The translations under genes were made by a program, and so were the position numbers. The notes beneath the pieces are model-generated. The model was not told the origin of the DNA. It ran no database searches and was given only the letters and a program-made list of their open reading frames with translations. Below, in pieces: positions 46,683-55,569 of a DNA stretch of 64,000 nucleotides. Every line of letters begins with the position of its first letter. Positions within the stretch are counted from its first letter, which is position 1. Origin of the DNA: Hyphomicrobiales bacterium (GTDB lineage Bacteria > Pseudomonadota > Alphaproteobacteria > Rhizobiales > JAJFHR01); assembly GCA_021775475.1 (NCBI GenBank), contig JAJFHS010000018.1, positions 62,001 through 126,000 of the forward strand. The letters are read 5' to 3'.

Positions 46683-48650
46683 ATGACGCATACAACAGCA
46701 CCATTTGGCACCTGGCCCTCACCGATAACGCCCGCGAGCGTGGCTGGAAACTCCCGACGATTTGGCGGCCTTCAAATAGGGCATGAGGCTGTCTACTGGA
46801 CCGAAGGACGGCCTGAGGAGGCGGGCCGTAGCGTGATTGTGAAATGTGACGGCAATGGCCGCAAAACGGATCTGTTGCCACCTGAGTTTAGTGCTCGCTC
46901 GCGTGTTCATGAGTATGGCGGCGGTGAGTTTAGTGTCTGTAATGACAGGGTTTTCTTCATCAACGACCACGATCAGGATATTTATGAAGCTATAGATGGC
47001 TGCGTGCCTCAACGCATTACCAATCGCTGTGACTGGCGGTTTTCGGATATGTGCTATGATCAGCACCGCAATCAGTTGTTTGCTATTGCCGAACGTCACG
47101 ATACCGATGACAGGTTGCCGATAAACCTGCTGATCTCTATTGCTTTGGATCAATCTTGTTTGGGCACGATTGCCATTGTTGCCGGGGGCTGCGATTTTTA
47201 CGCCAGCCCGCGCCTCAGTCCGTGTGGCAAGCAGCTTGCCTATCTGTGCTGGGGTTTGCCTCATATGCCGTGGGAGGCAGCGGAATTGTGGCTGACGAAA
47301 TCTGATGCACAAGACCATTTTCCATCAGGTGAAAAAATTGCTGGCGGTGGGGGGGAGTGCGTCTTTCAGCCGCAATGGCACAGCGATGGTAGTCTGATTT
47401 TCATCTGGAATAAAAGCGGCTGGGGTAATCTGTATATTTTGCCGTCGGGTTGTTGCGGTGGCGAATCAGTGCCGCTGGTTAATAGCCCGGCAGAATTTGG
47501 CCAGCCCCAATGGGTGTTTGGTATGACGTCTTATGGCCTTGTTGGTGACGACCGGTTGATTGCCCGCTGCTTTAAGGACGGTGCCTTGCATCTGGGTGTT
47601 GTGGATATTCAAACGCGAAAAATGACACCGATAGATATTGCTTTGCACGATGTTGCGGGTATAGAGGCCCTTGTAGCCGATGACACGTGTGCCTGCATGA
47701 TTGCGTCTTTCCATCACCGCCCGCCCGCCGTTTGCCGGTTGGATATTGCCAGTGGTGAATTTAGCATATTGCAGACAAGCTCAGATGTTTCGGTTGCGGA
47801 AGAAACCATTTCCGTTGGCGCTCCTGTGACATTTCTCTCAACCGATGGTGAGAAGTGTTACGGCATATATTACCCACCTGCCAATGAGCATTACCGTGGT
47901 GAAGAAGATGAACTGCCACCGATGATTGTCTCGGCCCATGGCGGACCAACGGCGATGGCGGATCGCGGCCTGAAGTTAAAAATACAATATTGGACCTCGC
48001 GCGGCTTTGCCTTTTTTGATGTGGATTACACCGGAAGTTTTGGCTATGGCGCTGATTATCGCCGTGCACTTGATGGTCATTGGGGCGTGCGCGATGTGGA
48101 AGATGTTATCGCTGGTGCTTGTGGTCTGGCGGCGGCGGGAAAAGCTGATGCAAAGAGATTGCTGATTTCAGGCAGCAGTGCCGGGGGCTACACGGTGTTG
48201 TCAGCGTTGGTCAACAGCGATGTGTTTGCTGCCGGTGCTGCATATTATGGTATCTCTGATATGTCAAAATTGCAGGAAACCACACATAAATTTGAGTACG
48301 GCTACATTGACACGCTAATGGGTACAACGCCGGATACCAGACCCAAAATTTTTGCGACAAGGTCTCCTATTTGTAATGCTGACAAGATTACGTCGCCGGT
48401 GATCTTTTTTCAGGGCGCCGATGATCGCGTTGTACCGCGCGAACAATCCAGAGCGATGGCCGAAAGCCTTGATAGAAATGGTGTGCCGGTGGTTTATGTT
48501 GAATTTGCGGGCGAGGGGCACGGTTTCAGGAACGCGCAAAATATTGAGGCTGCCCTGGAAAGCGAGTATGCTTTTTATGTTCGAATTCTGGGCATAGCCG
48601 TTTCACACAAATTACCGGACTTGAAGATTTTGAATTTTGGGGGTGCGTAA
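46683..48650 (+). CDS. S9-family serine peptidase (acylaminoacyl-peptidase/prolyl oligopeptidase-like)
   Basis: 655 residues. A seven-bladed beta-propeller fills the N-terminal 380 residues; the C-terminal alpha/beta hydrolase domain has nucleophile elbow GSSAGGYTVL, acid QGADDRVVP and histidine GEGHGFR. There is no signal peptide, so it is cytoplasmic. It should cleave short peptides. It starts at ATG 46683 and is coupled to the threonine aldolase gene two bases downstream. Confidence 0.9.
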   Translation: MTHTTAPFGTWPSPITPASVAGNSRRFGGLQIGHEAVYWTEGRPEEAGRSVIVKCDGNGRKTDLLPPEFSARSRVHEYGGGEFSVCNDRVFFINDHDQDIYEAIDGCVPQRITNRCDWRFSDMCYDQHRNQLFAIAERHDTDDRLPINLLISIALDQSCLGTIAIVAGGCDFYASPRLSPCGKQLAYLCWGLPHMPWEAAELWLTKSDAQDHFPSGEKIAGGGGECVFQPQWHSDGSLIFIWNKSGWGNLYILPSGCCGGESVPLVNSPAEFGQPQWVFGMTSYGLVGDDRLIARCFKDGALHLGVVDIQTRKMTPIDIALHDVAGIEALVADDTCACMIASFHHRPPAVCRLDIASGEFSILQTSSDVSVAEETISVGAPVTFLSTDGEKCYGIYYPPANEHYRGEEDELPPMIVSAHGGPTAMADRGLKLKIQYWTSRGFAFFDVDYTGSFGYGADYRRALDGHWGVRDVEDVIAGACGLAAAGKADAKRLLISGSSAGGYTVLSALVNSDVFAAGAAYYGISDMSKLQETTHKFEYGYIDTLMGTTPDTRPKIFATRSPICNADKITSPVIFFQGADDRVVPREQSRAMAESLDRNGVPVVYVEFAGEGHGFRNAQNIEAALESEYAFYVRILGIAVSHKLPDLKILNFGGA

Positions 48651-48652
48651 AT

Positions 48653-49714
48653 ATGGAATTTAAGAGTGATAATGCGTCAGGTGTACCTCATGTGATGTTT
48701 GAGGCCATGGTCCGCGCCAATGAAGGTGCGGTGACCGCTTATGGTGATGATCCGTGGACAAAGCAGGTTGAAAAAAAGTTTTCGGAAATTTTTGAACGCG
48801 ACGTAGTTGTCTCGATTGTATCCACCGGCACGGCGGCAAATTCTCTGGGGCTTGCGCTTTATTCGCCACCGTGGGGCGGTGTTGTCTGCCATCATGAAAG
48901 CCACATTATGGTGGATGAATGTGCTGCACCTGAGTTTTATTCCGGTGGGGTAAAGCTCATTGGCGTCGAGGGTGAGCAGGGTAAGATGACACCTGAAAGC
49001 GTTAATGATGCGCTCTATTATATGGCCAAGGGTGATCAGCATTCTATTCAGCCTTCGGTTTTAAGCCTGACCCAGATAACCGAAGCCGGGACAGTTTATT
49101 CGCTCGAAGAAATCAGGGCATTGAGTGATGTGGCGGCATCGCGGGACTTAAAAATGCATATGGATGGCGCACGCTTTGGCAATGCGCTGATGGCGCTGGG
49201 GTGCAGCCCGGCTGACATGACGTGGAAATCCGGTATTGATGTTTTGAGTTTTGGTGCTACCAAAGGCGGGGCACTGGCGGCTGAGGCGGTAATTCTGTTT
49301 GACGCTAAAAAGGCTGATGAATTGATGTACCGGCGCAAACGTGGCGGTCATCTTTTGTCAAAAAGCCGGTTTGCCGCGGCCCAGTTAATGGCCTATCTTG
49401 ATGATGATCTGTGGCTTAAATGTGCAGCACACGCCAACGCCATGGCAGCGCGGCTGGCTCAGGGCATAAGTCAGTCGAACAAGTTGCGTCATGCCTTCGA
49501 TGTCGATGCCAACATGCAATTTATCATCATGACGATAGCCGTGCACGAATGGCTGCAATCAGCCGGTGCCCACTATTACCTCTGGCCTGGCCGCGGTCCG
49601 CGCGGAACCGGGGCCAAACGCGATGACGAAGTTATTTCACGCTTCGTCTGCGGGTTTGCCACCACGCAGGAAGAAGTCGACGAATTTGTCGCCGTTGTCG
49701 GCCTGCTGGGGTAG
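48653..49714 (+). CDS. Low-specificity threonine aldolase-like PLP enzyme
   Basis: 353 residues, fold-type I PLP enzyme of the beta-eliminating lyase/threonine aldolase family. It should split beta-hydroxy amino acids such as threonine into glycine and an aldehyde. The PLP lysine fits SFGATKGGALAAEA; KMHMDGARFGNAL has the cofactor-binding Asp. It starts two bases after the peptidase stop, so the two products may act in peptide and amino-acid salvage. Confidence 0.88.
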   Translation: MEFKSDNASGVPHVMFEAMVRANEGAVTAYGDDPWTKQVEKKFSEIFERDVVVSIVSTGTAANSLGLALYSPPWGGVVCHHESHIMVDECAAPEFYSGGVKLIGVEGEQGKMTPESVNDALYYMAKGDQHSIQPSVLSLTQITEAGTVYSLEEIRALSDVAASRDLKMHMDGARFGNALMALGCSPADMTWKSGIDVLSFGATKGGALAAEAVILFDAKKADELMYRRKRGGHLLSKSRFAAAQLMAYLDDDLWLKCAAHANAMAARLAQGISQSNKLRHAFDVDANMQFIIMTIAVHEWLQSAGAHYYLWPGRGPRGTGAKRDDEVISRFVCGFATTQEEVDEFVAVVGLLG

Positions 49715-49843
49715 AGGGCAATTCGCTCCTTTTTCAAGTGATGAAGGCTAAATATCTGTAGCCAAAACCATGAGGATGGCGACAGCATCGGCTCGTTTTC
49801 GATTATATGTTGCATTTGAATATCCCATGGTCATTGTGGTTCA

Positions 49844-50605
49844 ATGGATTACTGGGTAGTGATATTTTTGTTCGGCGCAGGTCTGGCTGGAGGTGGCCTC
49901 AGCGCTGTTGCAGGCGGAGCCTCATTTTTTACTTTCCCGGCATTGATCCTTTTGGGGTTGTCGCCACTTGTGGCCAATGCAACAAATTTTGTGGCGCTGG
50001 TTCCAAGCAATATGGCTGCTTTACCGGCATTTCGCAGTGAACTGAGGCAACTTGGCCGCTCGATTTTGATCCCGGTTTTTGTGGGAAGTGTCGGTGGGCT
50101 GACCGGGGCACTGATCTTAATTAATCTGGGGGGAGGGTTTTTCGCCATCGCCGTACCCTATCTGATGGGCGCGGCAACCATACTTTATGCAGTGGCTCCT
50201 CATATCCGAAAAGCTATTAGCCATATTCACCGGGCGGATGGAAACCGTAATTCTCCTGGCGTAATGTTTTTGCTTTTCGTCCTTTCGATTTATGGCGGTT
50301 ATTTTGGTGCCGGATTGGGTCAGATTGTTATGGCCGCTCTGATTTTGAATGGGTATGACGATTTTCACATAACAAATGCGCTGAAGAATGCGGTGATCTC
50401 TGCCATCAGTATTTTCTCAGTGCTGGTTTACGGCTTGAGCGATACAGTTTCGTGGTCACATGCCCTGATCATGATGGCGGGCGCAATTATCGGCGGATAT
50501 TCAGGCGGCGCGGTTTCAAAGCACATCCCGCAAAAAGCGCTGCGGTCTGGCGTGATAGTATTCGGCACATTTTTGACCATCTACTATTTTGTTTCCGGTG
50601 TTTAG
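49844..50605 (+). CDS. TauE/SafE-family membrane transporter
   Basis: 253 residues with seven to eight hydrophobic helices. GLAGGGLSAVAGGASFFTFP and FGAGLGQIVMAALI carry the Gly-rich repeats of the two TauE halves. Members export sulfite, sulfoacetate or other small anions. Nothing nearby points to a substrate. Confidence 0.85.
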   Translation: MDYWVVIFLFGAGLAGGGLSAVAGGASFFTFPALILLGLSPLVANATNFVALVPSNMAALPAFRSELRQLGRSILIPVFVGSVGGLTGALILINLGGGFFAIAVPYLMGAATILYAVAPHIRKAISHIHRADGNRNSPGVMFLLFVLSIYGGYFGAGLGQIVMAALILNGYDDFHITNALKNAVISAISIFSVLVYGLSDTVSWSHALIMMAGAIIGGYSGGAVSKHIPQKALRSGVIVFGTFLTIYYFVSGV

Positions 50606-50640
50606 CTTGAAAGCTGTAAAAATGTTGAGTTTTGCGACTG

Positions 50641-50901
50641 TCAGTTTTGATCCCATGGCTGGCGGCTATCTTCATAAACCTCGTGATCTGGCATGAATAC
50701 TGTTGGATCGTCGAGAGAACCTGCGGTGATGAATATGCAATCTGACTTCAGCGTCGTGGTTTTATATATTGGTGAACCGCAATCGCCGCAAAAGCCGAGC
50801 GTCAGGTCATTGCCCATATCTGATTGCCATTGGTGGGTTTTAAGGGGCCCCGAAAATGACACAACCTGACAGTTGACAACAGCTTGTGCACTGTACCACA
50901 A
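50641..50901 (-). pseudogene. N-terminally truncated GFA-family protein remnant
   Basis: The 86-residue frame matches only the C-terminal half of glutathione-dependent formaldehyde-activating (GFA/Mss4-like) proteins: LGFCGDCGSPIYKTT with one zinc Cys pair, then VFMPDHEVYEDSRQPW. The N-terminal CxCG and CHC zinc ligands are missing. Upstream there are only 57 bases before the hsp20 stop, occupied by the hsp20 terminator. It is therefore a remnant rather than a working enzyme. Confidence 0.7.
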
Positions 50902-50935
50902 AAAAGGACGCCGCTTTCGCGACGCCCTTCTTTTT
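50899..50935 (-). terminator. Rho-independent terminator of hsp20
   Basis: On the minus strand GGGCGTCGC and GCGGCGTCC pair over nine positions around a stable GAAA tetraloop (50906-50927), followed by six T. It lies 24 bases after the hsp20 stop and overlaps the start of the GFA remnant. Confidence 0.9.
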
Positions 50936-50958
50936 GAATATCGGGGTTTAAATCTGCG

Positions 50959-51417
50959 TTATGCAGCTTTTTTGCCAATTACCTTGGGCTTGGTTGTTTT
51001 GCCTGCGGTAATTTCAATGGAGCGGGGCTTCATTGTTTCTGGCAGTTCACGCTTTAGGTCCACGTGCAGCAAGCCGTTGTCGAGGCTGGCGCCGGTGACT
51101 TCGACGTGGTCTGCAAGCCTGAATTGACGCTCGAAGTTGCGTGCAGCAATGCCCTGATGCAGGAATTCGGACGAGGTTTCTTCGACCTTCTCGCCGGTGA
51201 TGGTCAGGGACTGTTCCTTGGTTTCAATATTGATGTCCTCTTCACTGAAACCGGCAACCGCCATGGTAATGCGGTAGGCGTTTTCCGAGAGCAGTTCAAT
51301 ATTGTAGGGTGGGTATGACGTTGTACCGGCATCCTGGTTGGAGGCAGTCTCCAGCAGGGAGGCAAGGCGGTCAAAACCGATGGACGATCTGTATAGGGGG
51401 GTTAGGTCAAAATGCAT
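50959..51417 (-). CDS. Small heat-shock protein Hsp20
   Basis: 152 residues. The alpha-crystallin domain (about residues 40-130; PYNIELLSENAYRITMAVAG, EFLHQGIAARNFERQFRLAD) is flanked by a short N-terminal arm and a Lys-rich tail. It is an IbpA-type ATP-independent holdase that keeps unfolded proteins soluble. Expression is probably heat-controlled twice: by an RpoH promoter at 51513-51542 and by an RNA thermometer masking the ribosome site. Confidence 0.95.
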   Translation of the reverse strand: MHFDLTPLYRSSIGFDRLASLLETASNQDAGTTSYPPYNIELLSENAYRITMAVAGFSEEDINIETKEQSLTITGEKVEETSSEFLHQGIAARNFERQFRLADHVEVTGASLDNGLLHVDLKRELPETMKPRSIEITAGKTTKPKVIGKKAA

Positions 51418-51500
51418 GGTTTACATCCTTTCATAAGCGATGTTGTATTTTGTCTGCCGCGAGCGGCCAGACGGTTCAGTAAATATGGACCCGAGACTGG
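51418..51500 (-). promoter_or_regulatory. ROSE-type RNA thermometer in the hsp20 5' leader
   Basis: In the minus-strand transcript the last hairpin (51443-51423) pairs ACATC-CTT with AAG-GATGT, with a single bulged G, and buries the AAGGA ribosome site. A bulged G opposite the Shine-Dalgarno in a CGCU/UUGCU context is the defining trait of ROSE elements, which control Hsp20 genes in rhizobia. A second hairpin (51472-51452, GTCTG-CCG/CGG-CAGAC, also with a bulged G) lies just upstream. Confidence 0.8.
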
Positions 51501-51512
51501 CATCCATGTCTT

Positions 51513-51542
51513 AAATATGGGGGGTGGATTTTTGGTTTCAAG
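51513..51542 (-). promoter_or_regulatory. RpoH (sigma-32) promoter of hsp20
   Basis: Minus-strand CTTGAAA (51542-51536), 13 bases, then CCCCATATTT (51522-51513) fits the heat-shock sigma consensus CTTGAAA-N13-CCCCATnT almost exactly. The expected start of transcription near 51505 gives a leader of about 90 bases, the right size to hold the ROSE hairpins. Confidence 0.85.
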
Positions 51543-51744
51543 AATTTTTTTCAGGAAAAAAGTAGAAAATTTAAATTTTAATTGGCGATTTTCAGCCGAT
51601 TTTACTTCGAAAATCTCAGTTTTTGCCAGATGAACCGAATATGAACAAGGCCTTCTGCTTTGGTTCAGGTGGCTCACTTTATGGTTGGTCTCAAGTTGCT
51701 GAGGACATCGGGTCCCACGTTGCAACTGAAACAGGAGACGAACG

Positions 51745-52266
51745 ATGAAAAAGACACTTATTGCTCTCACAGCCCTGGTTGCAGCCACAGTTGGTTTTCA
51801 AGCCCAGGCCGAGGCCGGTCATTATCGCAACAATAATTCAGGCGTTCAGTTTGAATTGCAGCTTGGTAATGGCTCAGGACTGACAATCGGCAACGGTTTT
51901 ACCCGGGTACATCAGCCCTACGGCTACAATTCAAGACGCCACAGACCTAATGTTGATCGTTATGGTTATAAAAAACCATACAAGTATAACCGAGGTTACG
52001 GCTATCAGCGGCCATATGTTTGTAACATCGCTGGAAAACGCGCCGTCAGGCGTTCCCTTCGGGCCCGCGGGTTCTACGATATCCGCCGCATCCGCCAGCG
52101 TGGCAAGATTTATAAGGCCAAAGCTACCTCACCGCGCGGATACCGGGTCAAACTGAAAGTTAACGGATGCAACCTGCGCATCGTAAAACGCAAAATTATT
52201 CGCAATTATTCTCCCGCTTATTCCCCCGGTTATTCTTACGGCAATGCCTGGAGAACCTACTGGTAG
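51745..52266 (+). CDS. Secreted basic Tyr/Arg-rich protein, unknown function
   Basis: 173 residues. A textbook signal peptide (cleavage after QAQAEAG region) precedes a Tyr/Arg/Gly-rich tract (residues 55-90). The C-terminal part has a two-Cys segment (VCNIAGKRAVRRSLRARGFY and KVNGCNLRIVKRK) that resembles small envelope proteins seen in rhizobia but matches no family I can name. A GGAGA site precedes ATG 51745, and a strong terminator follows. Confidence 0.75.
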   Translation: MKKTLIALTALVAATVGFQAQAEAGHYRNNNSGVQFELQLGNGSGLTIGNGFTRVHQPYGYNSRRHRPNVDRYGYKKPYKYNRGYGYQRPYVCNIAGKRAVRRSLRARGFYDIRRIRQRGKIYKAKATSPRGYRVKLKVNGCNLRIVKRKIIRNYSPAYSPGYSYGNAWRTYW

Positions 52267-52289
52267 GTTTTAGCCGACCAAAGATCGAC

Positions 52290-52326
52290 AAAAACAGGAG
52301 CCATTTTTTAAAGGGTTCCTGTTTTT
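52290..52326 (+). terminator. Rho-independent terminator
   Basis: AAAAACAGGA (52290-52299) and TCCTGTTTTT (52317-52326) pair perfectly, extended inside by GCC/GGG. The T-rich right arm supplies the U tract. It is downstream of the secreted protein gene. Confidence 0.82.
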
Positions 52327-52414
52327 GTTGCCGAGTCAGGTTCCATTAAGCCCGGCGAACTATAATGATCTGCTGGATCATCACACACGCAAACATTGAG
52401 CTTCGAGCCTGATT

Positions 52415-53359
52415 ATGGATCTTGTTAAAACCAACAAAAACCCGACACCCAGAGGGGCGCAGGCGGGATTTTTTGAAGCTCGCGACGGGGTGCGTTTGCG
52501 CTATGCCACCTGGCCTGCGCGTCATGGCACCAGCCGTGGCACGGTGTGTCTGTTTACCGGTCGTGGTGAATTTATAGAAAAGTATTTCGAGGTTATAAAA
52601 GAACTGCTGGATCGCGGGTTTTCGGTGGCTGCGATGGATTGGCGCGGCCAGGGCCGCTCACCACGGGTGCTGGAAAATCCTCGCAAGGGTCACATTGAAA
52701 ATTTTGATCAGTATTATGGCGATCTGGTGACCTTCGTCGAGACCGTGGTCCTGCCCGAATGTGCGCCGCCGTTTTTTGTTTTGGCCCATTCGATGGGGGC
52801 CAGTATTGTGTTGAAATCACTGTACCATCGTGAGTGGTTTAACCGGGCAGTACTGGTGTCACCGATGATCGGGTTTCCCACCCGCTGGGTTTTGAACAAA
52901 ACACTGACAACGCTGGTAGGTGCAGCGGTTAGTCTGGGGTTTAAAGGTTCATTTATTCCCGGCGGCAAGAGCCGATCGGTGGAAGAAAGAGAATTTGCAA
53001 ATAACCGGCTGACCTCTGATTTTAACCGGTTTGAGCGCACACGGGCAATCCTCAACTCTGACCCGACGCTTGGGCTGGGCTCACCGACTTTTGGCTGGGT
53101 TTCAGCCGCCCTGGATCATATGAAGGATCTGCAACAGGATAGTTTTGGCAAGTCTGTGCTGGTGCCGAGCCTGATTGTTGCTGGCGGCCATGAGCAGGTT
53201 GTCTCATACCTGGCAATAGAAACCCTGTGTCGCAAAATGCCCAATGGCGCTCTGGTGACGATCGATGGTGCGCGTCATGAAATTATGATGGAGCGCGATA
53301 TCTACCGCCAGCAACTGTGGGCTGCTTTTGATGCCTTTGTTCCCGGTGGTGGTGTTTGA
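52415..53359 (+). CDS. Lysophospholipase-like alpha/beta hydrolase
   Basis: 314 residues of the PldB/monoacylglycerol lipase group. The oxyanion segment is LFTGRGEFIEKY, the nucleophile elbow AHSMGASI, and the terminal histidine GARHEIMME. There is no signal peptide. It probably acts on lysophospholipids or monoacylglycerols. It converges on the hisN-like gene with an 11-base gap. Confidence 0.85.
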   Translation: MDLVKTNKNPTPRGAQAGFFEARDGVRLRYATWPARHGTSRGTVCLFTGRGEFIEKYFEVIKELLDRGFSVAAMDWRGQGRSPRVLENPRKGHIENFDQYYGDLVTFVETVVLPECAPPFFVLAHSMGASIVLKSLYHREWFNRAVLVSPMIGFPTRWVLNKTLTTLVGAAVSLGFKGSFIPGGKSRSVEEREFANNRLTSDFNRFERTRAILNSDPTLGLGSPTFGWVSAALDHMKDLQQDSFGKSVLVPSLIVAGGHEQVVSYLAIETLCRKMPNGALVTIDGARHEIMMERDIYRQQLWAAFDAFVPGGGV

Positions 53360-53370
53360 ACTAAGCACTT

Positions 53371-54186
53371 TTATCCTTGTAACAATTCGACAGCTGCCGC
53401 GTGCAATTCCCGGCATCCAGCCGCGATTATTCTGCCGCCATCACTGGCTGGATTGCCTTCCCAGGTGGTGATAATGCCGCCGGCGTTTTCTACAATGGGG
53501 ACCATGGCCGCAATGTCATAAGCATTGAGGTTGGTTTCCACCACCAGATCAAGCTGGCCGGCTGCCACCATGGCGTAGAGATAGCAATCGCCGCCAAAGC
53601 GGGTCAGTCTTACCGCATTCCTTACCCGCTCAAAGGCTGATATATCATCGCCCTGGTCAAATATCTCCGGTGCTGTACTGCCCATCAGCGCCTCGCTTAA
53701 ACTGGTGCACTGGCGGGTTTTGATCACAGTTTGATGCCCGTTTTTGAGCACAATAGAGCCCTGTGGCGAGCCCATAAAAAGTTCCCCGATGTAGGGCTGG
53801 TTCATGGCACCCATTAAAGCTTCACCCTTAAACGTCAGGCCGATCAGAGTTCCCCACAAAGGGATGCCGGAAATAAACGAGCGTGTGCCGTCGATGGGAT
53901 CAAGCACCCAGCAATAAGGAGATGTGCCTGATTTTTTGCCAAACTCCTCGCCAAAAATTGCATCGTCAGGATAGGTCTCTTCAATCATCTTGCGGATAAT
54001 CTGTTCACCGGCGCGATCCGCTTCCGTCACCGGGTCAAACCGGCCCTGGCCGTGCTTGTGATCAATGGTCAAGGTTGAGCGAAAATACGGAAGGATGACG
54101 GCAGCACTTGCTTGCGCTGCCGAAACGATAAAAGCCAGACGGCCTTCGATTTCTTTTTTACCGGGTTGGGAGAGGGATGTGGACAT
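53371..54186 (-). CDS. hisN: Histidinol-phosphatase of the inositol monophosphatase family
   Basis: 271 residues. Metal-site motifs of the IMPase fold are all present: FGEEFG, WVLDPIDGTRSFI and AYDIAAMVPIVENAGG. Rhizobial members of this subgroup are HisN-type histidinol-phosphate phosphatases, the eighth step of histidine synthesis; inositol phosphatase is the alternative. ATG 54186. It is divergent from the small RNA locus. Confidence 0.85.
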   Translation of the reverse strand: MSTSLSQPGKKEIEGRLAFIVSAAQASAAVILPYFRSTLTIDHKHGQGRFDPVTEADRAGEQIIRKMIEETYPDDAIFGEEFGKKSGTSPYCWVLDPIDGTRSFISGIPLWGTLIGLTFKGEALMGAMNQPYIGELFMGSPQGSIVLKNGHQTVIKTRQCTSLSEALMGSTAPEIFDQGDDISAFERVRNAVRLTRFGGDCYLYAMVAAGQLDLVVETNLNAYDIAAMVPIVENAGGIITTWEGNPASDGGRIIAAGCRELHAAAVELLQG

Positions 54187-54259
54187 AGGTGATTTAAGCT
54201 ACTTTAAAATAATTTTGAATTTGTGCTTGATTTTTGTGCGGCGCACACTTAATTATATT

Positions 54260-54362
54260 GCATCGCAGTATGATTGTTCGCAATCATCACTGCTGCCCTT
54301 TATTGGGCGTTTCCTCCCTAGACTTGGGCCGCTCGAATTTTTGTTTGAGCGGCCCTTTTTTT
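54260..54362 (+). ncRNA. Putative trans-acting small RNA B (AbcR/alpha-r15-like architecture)
   Basis: No coding frame. Hairpin 1 is TGATTG-TTCG-CAATCA (54271-54286), hairpin 2 is GCCC/GGGC (54295-54308). They are followed by unpaired GTTTCCTCCCTAGACTT, then a terminator with arms GGGCCGCTC (54326-54334) and GAGCGGCCC (54347-54355) and seven T. The CCTCCCT-ACTTGG-GCCGC order is the same as in locus A at 30.6 kb. A TATATT lies at 54254-54259 and a TGTGC-GGC-GCACA palindrome at 54235-54247, positions suited to a promoter and operator. Confidence 0.68.
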
Positions 54363-54398
54363 ATGTGTTCCAATTTTGGTCCTTTGGTATCATCGAGA

Positions 54399-55370
54399 TT
54401 ATTCTGCCGCCCATCGCGGTGCCATAAGCAGGTCTACGGTCAGGGTGGCCAGTTTTTCCATGACACTGATTAAATTGCTTTTTAATTCTTCAAAACCCTG
54501 GTGAAGCTCCAACCGGTTTTCATCCAGATAAAGCGCTCTGTTGATTTCGATTTGAATGGCATGCTGATTATTGTGGCCGATACCATATTTTTGGGTGATA
54601 AAACCACCGGCATAAGGTTTGTTGCGGACGACCGTATAACCCAATTCGGTTAGTTTTTGCTCGAGAAAATCAGTAACATAGCAGGGGCAGGTGCGGCCAA
54701 ATCTGTCCCCTAACACAAAGTCAGGCCGGTTTTTTCCGGCAGAATTTTCTGCGAAGCTCTCGGCTGAGAATATCGACCGGCTTGAGGGCATGGAATGACA
54801 ATCGACGAGGAGGCTGGCGCCAAACCTGGTGTGGCTGGCTTTCAACAATTGTTCCAGCCTTGTATGATAAGGGTAATACAGTGTGGCTATGCGTTCTTCT
54901 GCTTCACTAAAGGTCAATCGATTGCGGTAAATATTCTCGTTTTCACTGACGATGCGGGCAAGTGTGCCAAGACCGCCGGCAACGCGTAGCGAGCGCGTGT
55001 TGACAAATGACGGTAATTTGTCGCTGAACATTGCCGGGTCGAGTTCATAGGGCTGGCGATTGACATCGACATAGGCGCGGGGAAAATGTGCCATCAAAAT
55101 GGGTGCGCCCAGCTGTGGTACCTGATCAAAAATCCTGTCGACAAAACAATCTTCGGAAAGCCGCAATCGATGGGCATCGAGGCGCGATGAGGCGATAAAA
55201 GCGGCTGGATATGTGCGGCCGCTGTGTGGTGAATTAAACACCAGTGGTGTGGTGATTGCTTCAGGCGACAGGACGTCGAATGCTGGCGAAAAAAGGGCAG
55301 TGGAATGGCAATCTTGCGATCCTTTCTCCCCCTCACTCTGGTTTACGCCATCGTCTAACAAATGTGCCAT
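54399..55370 (-). CDS. N-formylglutamate amidohydrolase family protein
   Basis: 323 residues from ATG 55370; the frame is open to 55481 without a better start. VFNSPHSGRTYP and HFPRAYVDVNRQPYELDP are the family signatures, with VDCHSMPS supplying metal ligands. The classical member HutG hydrolyses N-formylglutamate in histidine degradation, but no hut genes are near. In rhizobia this gene is a regular neighbour of cpdR, as here. Confidence 0.87.
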   Translation of the reverse strand: MAHLLDDGVNQSEGEKGSQDCHSTALFSPAFDVLSPEAITTPLVFNSPHSGRTYPAAFIASSRLDAHRLRLSEDCFVDRIFDQVPQLGAPILMAHFPRAYVDVNRQPYELDPAMFSDKLPSFVNTRSLRVAGGLGTLARIVSENENIYRNRLTFSEAEERIATLYYPYHTRLEQLLKASHTRFGASLLVDCHSMPSSRSIFSAESFAENSAGKNRPDFVLGDRFGRTCPCYVTDFLEQKLTELGYTVVRNKPYAGGFITQKYGIGHNNQHAIQIEINRALYLDENRLELHQGFEELKSNLISVMEKLATLTVDLLMAPRWAAE

Positions 55371-55569
55371 CTTCAATTGCAGCCTGATCTTGTAAAATGA
55401 ATCACACCCAAAACAGTGCTCACCATGCCAAGAAAAACAACGCCTGTCCATGAATTGGTCAATTGACCCTGTGGCTTTCACAGGGTATTTACCTCTTTGT
55501 GCTTAAGTCACTGCACTCACCGGTCGAAATAACCTGGTGGCGTTGAAAATAAACGGGGCATATAGACAA

